Shown piece by piece: positions 6,766 through 8,370 of a DNA stretch of 8,370 bases. Each line of letters begins with the position of its first letter. The stretch's first letter is position 1. The position numbers were made by a program, and so were the translations under genes. Source of the stretch: Planctomycetota bacterium (GTDB lineage Bacteria; Planctomycetota; Brocadiia; SM23-32); assembly GCA_030604585.1 (NCBI GenBank), contig JAUVVP010000059.1, positions 1 through 8,370 on the forward strand. Direction: 5' to 3'. The notes under the pieces are model-generated. The model saw nothing but the letters and a program-made list of their open reading frames with translations, ran no database searches and was not told where the DNA came from.

Positions 6766-6823
6766 GCCGGCTTATGCCGCCGGCAGGGCCCATCTCGAAC
6801 CCGCAGTTGGGAGTGACGTCCCA
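6766..6823 (+). promoter_or_regulatory. Structured leader of the RraA-family gene, with hairpin over the ribosome binding site
   Basis: GCCGGC (6766-6771) can pair with GCCGGC (6779-6784) around a 7-base loop right at the predicted transcript start. A second hairpin, TGGGA (6808-6812) with TCCCA (6819-6823) around a 6-base loop, covers the Shine-Dalgarno GGGAG (6809-6813) and the A of the start codon. Both are short; a role in translation control is only a possibility. Confidence 0.3.
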
Positions 6824-7551
6824 TGGAGGCAGAAGAGCGCCGACAGTTGCTGGCAAGATGCAAGGGCATCCGCGTGACCGACTGGCACGACGCCATGGAC
6901 ACGCTGGGGCTGTTCGACCGGGGTCTGATGAGGCCGGAGATACGGCCCCTGTGGCGCGACATCGAGGAGTTCCGCCACTGCATCGTTGGGTTTGCCTTCA
7001 CGGTCCGCTACGTCCCCTCCACGCGCACCATCGTCGCCCACAGCGTCGAGGACTTCCGGAAGCAGGAAGGCCAGTGGTACGGCGAGGAGCCGAACTGGGG
7101 CGGGGAACTGCAAGAAGGCGACCTGATCGTCATTGACGGCACGAACACCAGGGACACCGGCTACGTCGGCTCGATGAACTCGATGGGCTGGGTCGCCAAC
7201 GGAGCGGCCGGCATCGTGACCAACAGCGGCGTGCGCGACACGGACGAGCTGATCAAGCAGAAGGTGCCCGTCTACTGCAACGGCTTCTCCCGCGGCATCT
7301 CCCCGGGCCGCGTCCACGTGGACGCCTACCAGCAGCCCATCGAGTGCGGCGGTGTGTACGTCCGCCCGGGCGACCTGGTGATTGCCGACGGCGACGGCGT
7401 TATCGTCATCCCTGCAGACAGGGCCGAGGACGCCCTGGCCATCGCCAGCAAGATTCAGGAGGGCGACCAGAAGGCGCGCGCCCGCTTATACAAGAAGCTC
7501 GGCATCCCCATCGACTTCACCCTTGGCGAGGCCGCTGGAGAAGCGGGCTGA
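6823..7551 (+). CDS. RraA-family protein (HMG aldolase/demethylmenaquinone methyltransferase-like fold)
   Basis: 242 residues across one RraA-like domain. Early GIRVTDWHDAMDTLGL (15-30) and IRPLW (40-44) are typical of the family's substrate entry region. The core has GDLIVIDG (99-106), GWVANGAAGIVTNSGVRD (122-139) with the signature R138-D139, and a C-terminal VRPGDLVIADGDGVIVIP strand pair. Family members include 4-hydroxy-4-methyl-2-oxoglutarate aldolases, oxaloacetate decarboxylases and the RNase E inhibitor RraA; older annotations say dimethylmenaquinone methyltransferase. The aldolases carry Asp 21 residues before the Arg (D-x20-R-D); here that position is S117, so aldolase activity is doubtful. 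The protein is longer than E. coli RraA (about 160 residues), which makes an RNase E role unlikely. ATG 6823 has GGGAG 9 bases upstream. It is cytosolic, with no signal peptide. Confidence 0.88.
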   Translation: MEAEERRQLLARCKGIRVTDWHDAMDTLGLFDRGLMRPEIRPLWRDIEEFRHCIVGFAFTVRYVPSTRTIVAHSVEDFRKQEGQWYGEEPNWGGELQEGDLIVIDGTNTRDTGYVGSMNSMGWVANGAAGIVTNSGVRDTDELIKQKVPVYCNGFSRGISPGRVHVDAYQQPIECGGVYVRPGDLVIADGDGVIVIPADRAEDALAIASKIQEGDQKARARLYKKLGIPIDFTLGEAAGEAG

Positions 7552-7569
7552 ACGATGCCTGCCCGAGTA

Positions 7570-7591
7570 GGGGCACGGCGCGCCGTGCCCC
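7570..7591. repeat. Perfect 22-bp palindrome between convergent genes
   Basis: GGGGCACGGCG (7570-7580) is followed directly by its reverse complement CGCCGTGCCCC (7581-7591). As RNA it forms a stable hairpin with about nine pairs and a four-base loop on either strand. It lies 18 bases after the RraA stop and about 50 bases after the GH9 stop, so it may end transcription from both sides, though neither strand has a T-tract. The form also recalls dispersed REP-like palindromes, which cannot be tested from one copy. Confidence 0.6.
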
Positions 7592-7642
7592 CACCAGAAC
7601 CGTCTCACGCACCAACTCCTGTTGTCGCGTCGGTACGCTTTT

Positions 7643-8370
7643 TCAATCCCCTTCCAGCGCAGCCAGGGCGCCCACCAGATAGGTGAACGAGCCCTGGTAG
7701 GTGATCGAGGGTTCGGTCAGCTCCCAGCACGTGTAGTCGGGGCGCCATGCCTTGGCCGGGAACGCCGACAGGCCCGCGGCGTTGGGCCGAGTCGGGCCGC
7801 CCGGCAGGTAGCCCGGCGGCATGGGGAGCCCCGGTCCGGGCGGCCCGAACATGCCGTGGTAGATGGGACCGAGCGGCGGGTCGCCGTACCCCGTCACCAT
7901 GCAGGTATTGACGGCGTTCCTGCCCAGCAGCCAGTGCAGCGTGCCGCGCGCCGCCTCCACGTAATCATCGTTCGGCGCGAACCGATTGACCATCAGCAGG
8001 TGGGCTCCGCTCTTGGCAATGCAGTGCCCATTCGAGCCCCAACTGAAGACCACGCCTTCCATCATCGGCGTGTTGTAGCCCTTCGACCGCGCTGCCTGGA
8101 CCACGGCGTCGGCATAGCCCGTGTAGTACTGCCGGAGCCTGCCCTGTAGGTCGCTGTCGACCTCCGGCCGCTCGCTCAGGCAGTACGCGGCGAGGCCGCC
8201 GTCGTAGACGCCGTAATTGATGTGGCCATGCCATGTCTCGATGATGGCGTCGGCCAGGCGCTTGACCACCTCGTGCGCGTCCTGGCGGCCGGTGGCCTCG
8301 AAGAGCAGGGCCGCCGCTGTGAAGTAATGGTTATCGTCCGGATCGCCGCGACTGGTCAGGTAGTCCCAGG
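7643..8370 (-). CDS. Glycoside hydrolase family 9 (cellulase-like) protein, C-terminal part
   Basis: The frame is open from the right edge to TGA 7645-7643, giving 242 residues; the true start lies beyond the window. The fragment opens WDYLTSRGDPDDNHYFTAAA. It contains SWGSNGHCIAKSGAHLLMVN, then LHWLLGRNAVNTCMVTGYGD, then MPPGYLPGGPT, and ends with DYTCWELTEPSITYQGSFTY. The order of a helical barrel, LLGRN, a GYG/GFG turn, PG-GG and a final E-x-x-I helix is that of the GH9 (alpha/alpha)6 barrel. The Glu in TEPSI fits the catalytic acid of the usual NEVAI motif. The nucleophile-activating Asp pair (DAGD) lies upstream of the window. The usual HHR after the GYG turn is YHG here, so cellulase activity is not assured. 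Substrate is probably a beta-glucan or related glycan, and export is likely but not visible. Confidence 0.75.
   Translation of the reverse strand, partial: WDYLTSRGDPDDNHYFTAAALLFEATGRQDAHEVVKRLADAIIETWHGHINYGVYDGGLAAYCLSERPEVDSDLQGRLRQYYTGYADAVVQAARSKGYNTPMMEGVVFSWGSNGHCIAKSGAHLLMVNRFAPNDDYVEAARGTLHWLLGRNAVNTCMVTGYGDPPLGPIYHGMFGPPGPGLPMPPGYLPGGPTRPNAAGLSAFPAKAWRPDYTCWELTEPSITYQGSFTYLVGALAALEGD

Noticed and set aside
1..8370. Mobile element, CRISPR array, tRNA, toxin-antitoxin or phage defence system
   Set aside because: No transposase or integrase motifs, no terminal inverted repeats with target duplications, no regularly spaced repeats, no tRNA-like cloverleaf and no small toxin-antitoxin pair were seen.

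Overview
The window is GC-rich bacterial chromosome, densely coding on both strands, with no mobile element, tRNA, rRNA or CRISPR array that I can see. The protein set is a CnoX-like thioredoxin tail, a GT87 membrane glycosyltransferase, a polysaccharide-cluster FAD oxidoreductase, a NodB-type deacetylase, a divergent EPSP synthase, an MFS transporter, an RraA-family protein and a GH9 glycoside hydrolase. Together with the high GC, this suggests an uncultured, carbohydrate-oriented bacterium of the Planctomycetota/PVC or Hydrogenedentota kind. That placement is an impression from protein style, not a proven assignment.

Layout. Bases 1-222 (+) are the C-terminus of a CnoX/YbbN-like protein. 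It converges on a minus-strand operon read from 3833 down to 242: polysaccharide deacetylase, FAD-dependent oxidoreductase, GT87 glycosyltransferase. Both junctions are 4-base ATGA overlaps, so the three are very probably co-translated and work on one cell-envelope or exported glycan. A short divergent promoter region (3834-3997) separates this operon from aroA (3998-5278, +). Next come an MFS transporter (5471-6712, +) and an RraA-family gene (6823-7551, +), each with its own sigma70-like promoter. The RraA gene converges on a GH9 hydrolase (7643 to beyond the right edge, minus), and a perfect 22-bp palindrome lies between the two.

The most interesting non-coding signal is the MFS leader. 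A promoter with a perfect TATAAT is followed about 45 bases after the predicted start by a strong intrinsic terminator with seven Ts, which ends only 16 bases before the MFS start codon. The first bases of the predicted transcript repeat part of the terminator's 3' arm and could pair with its 5' arm instead. This is the layout of a transcription attenuator or riboswitch, and I recognise no known class in it. Also notable are an EPSP synthase with several altered active-site positions, and an RraA-family protein with Ser in place of the Asp found in the D-x20-R-D motif of the family's aldolases.
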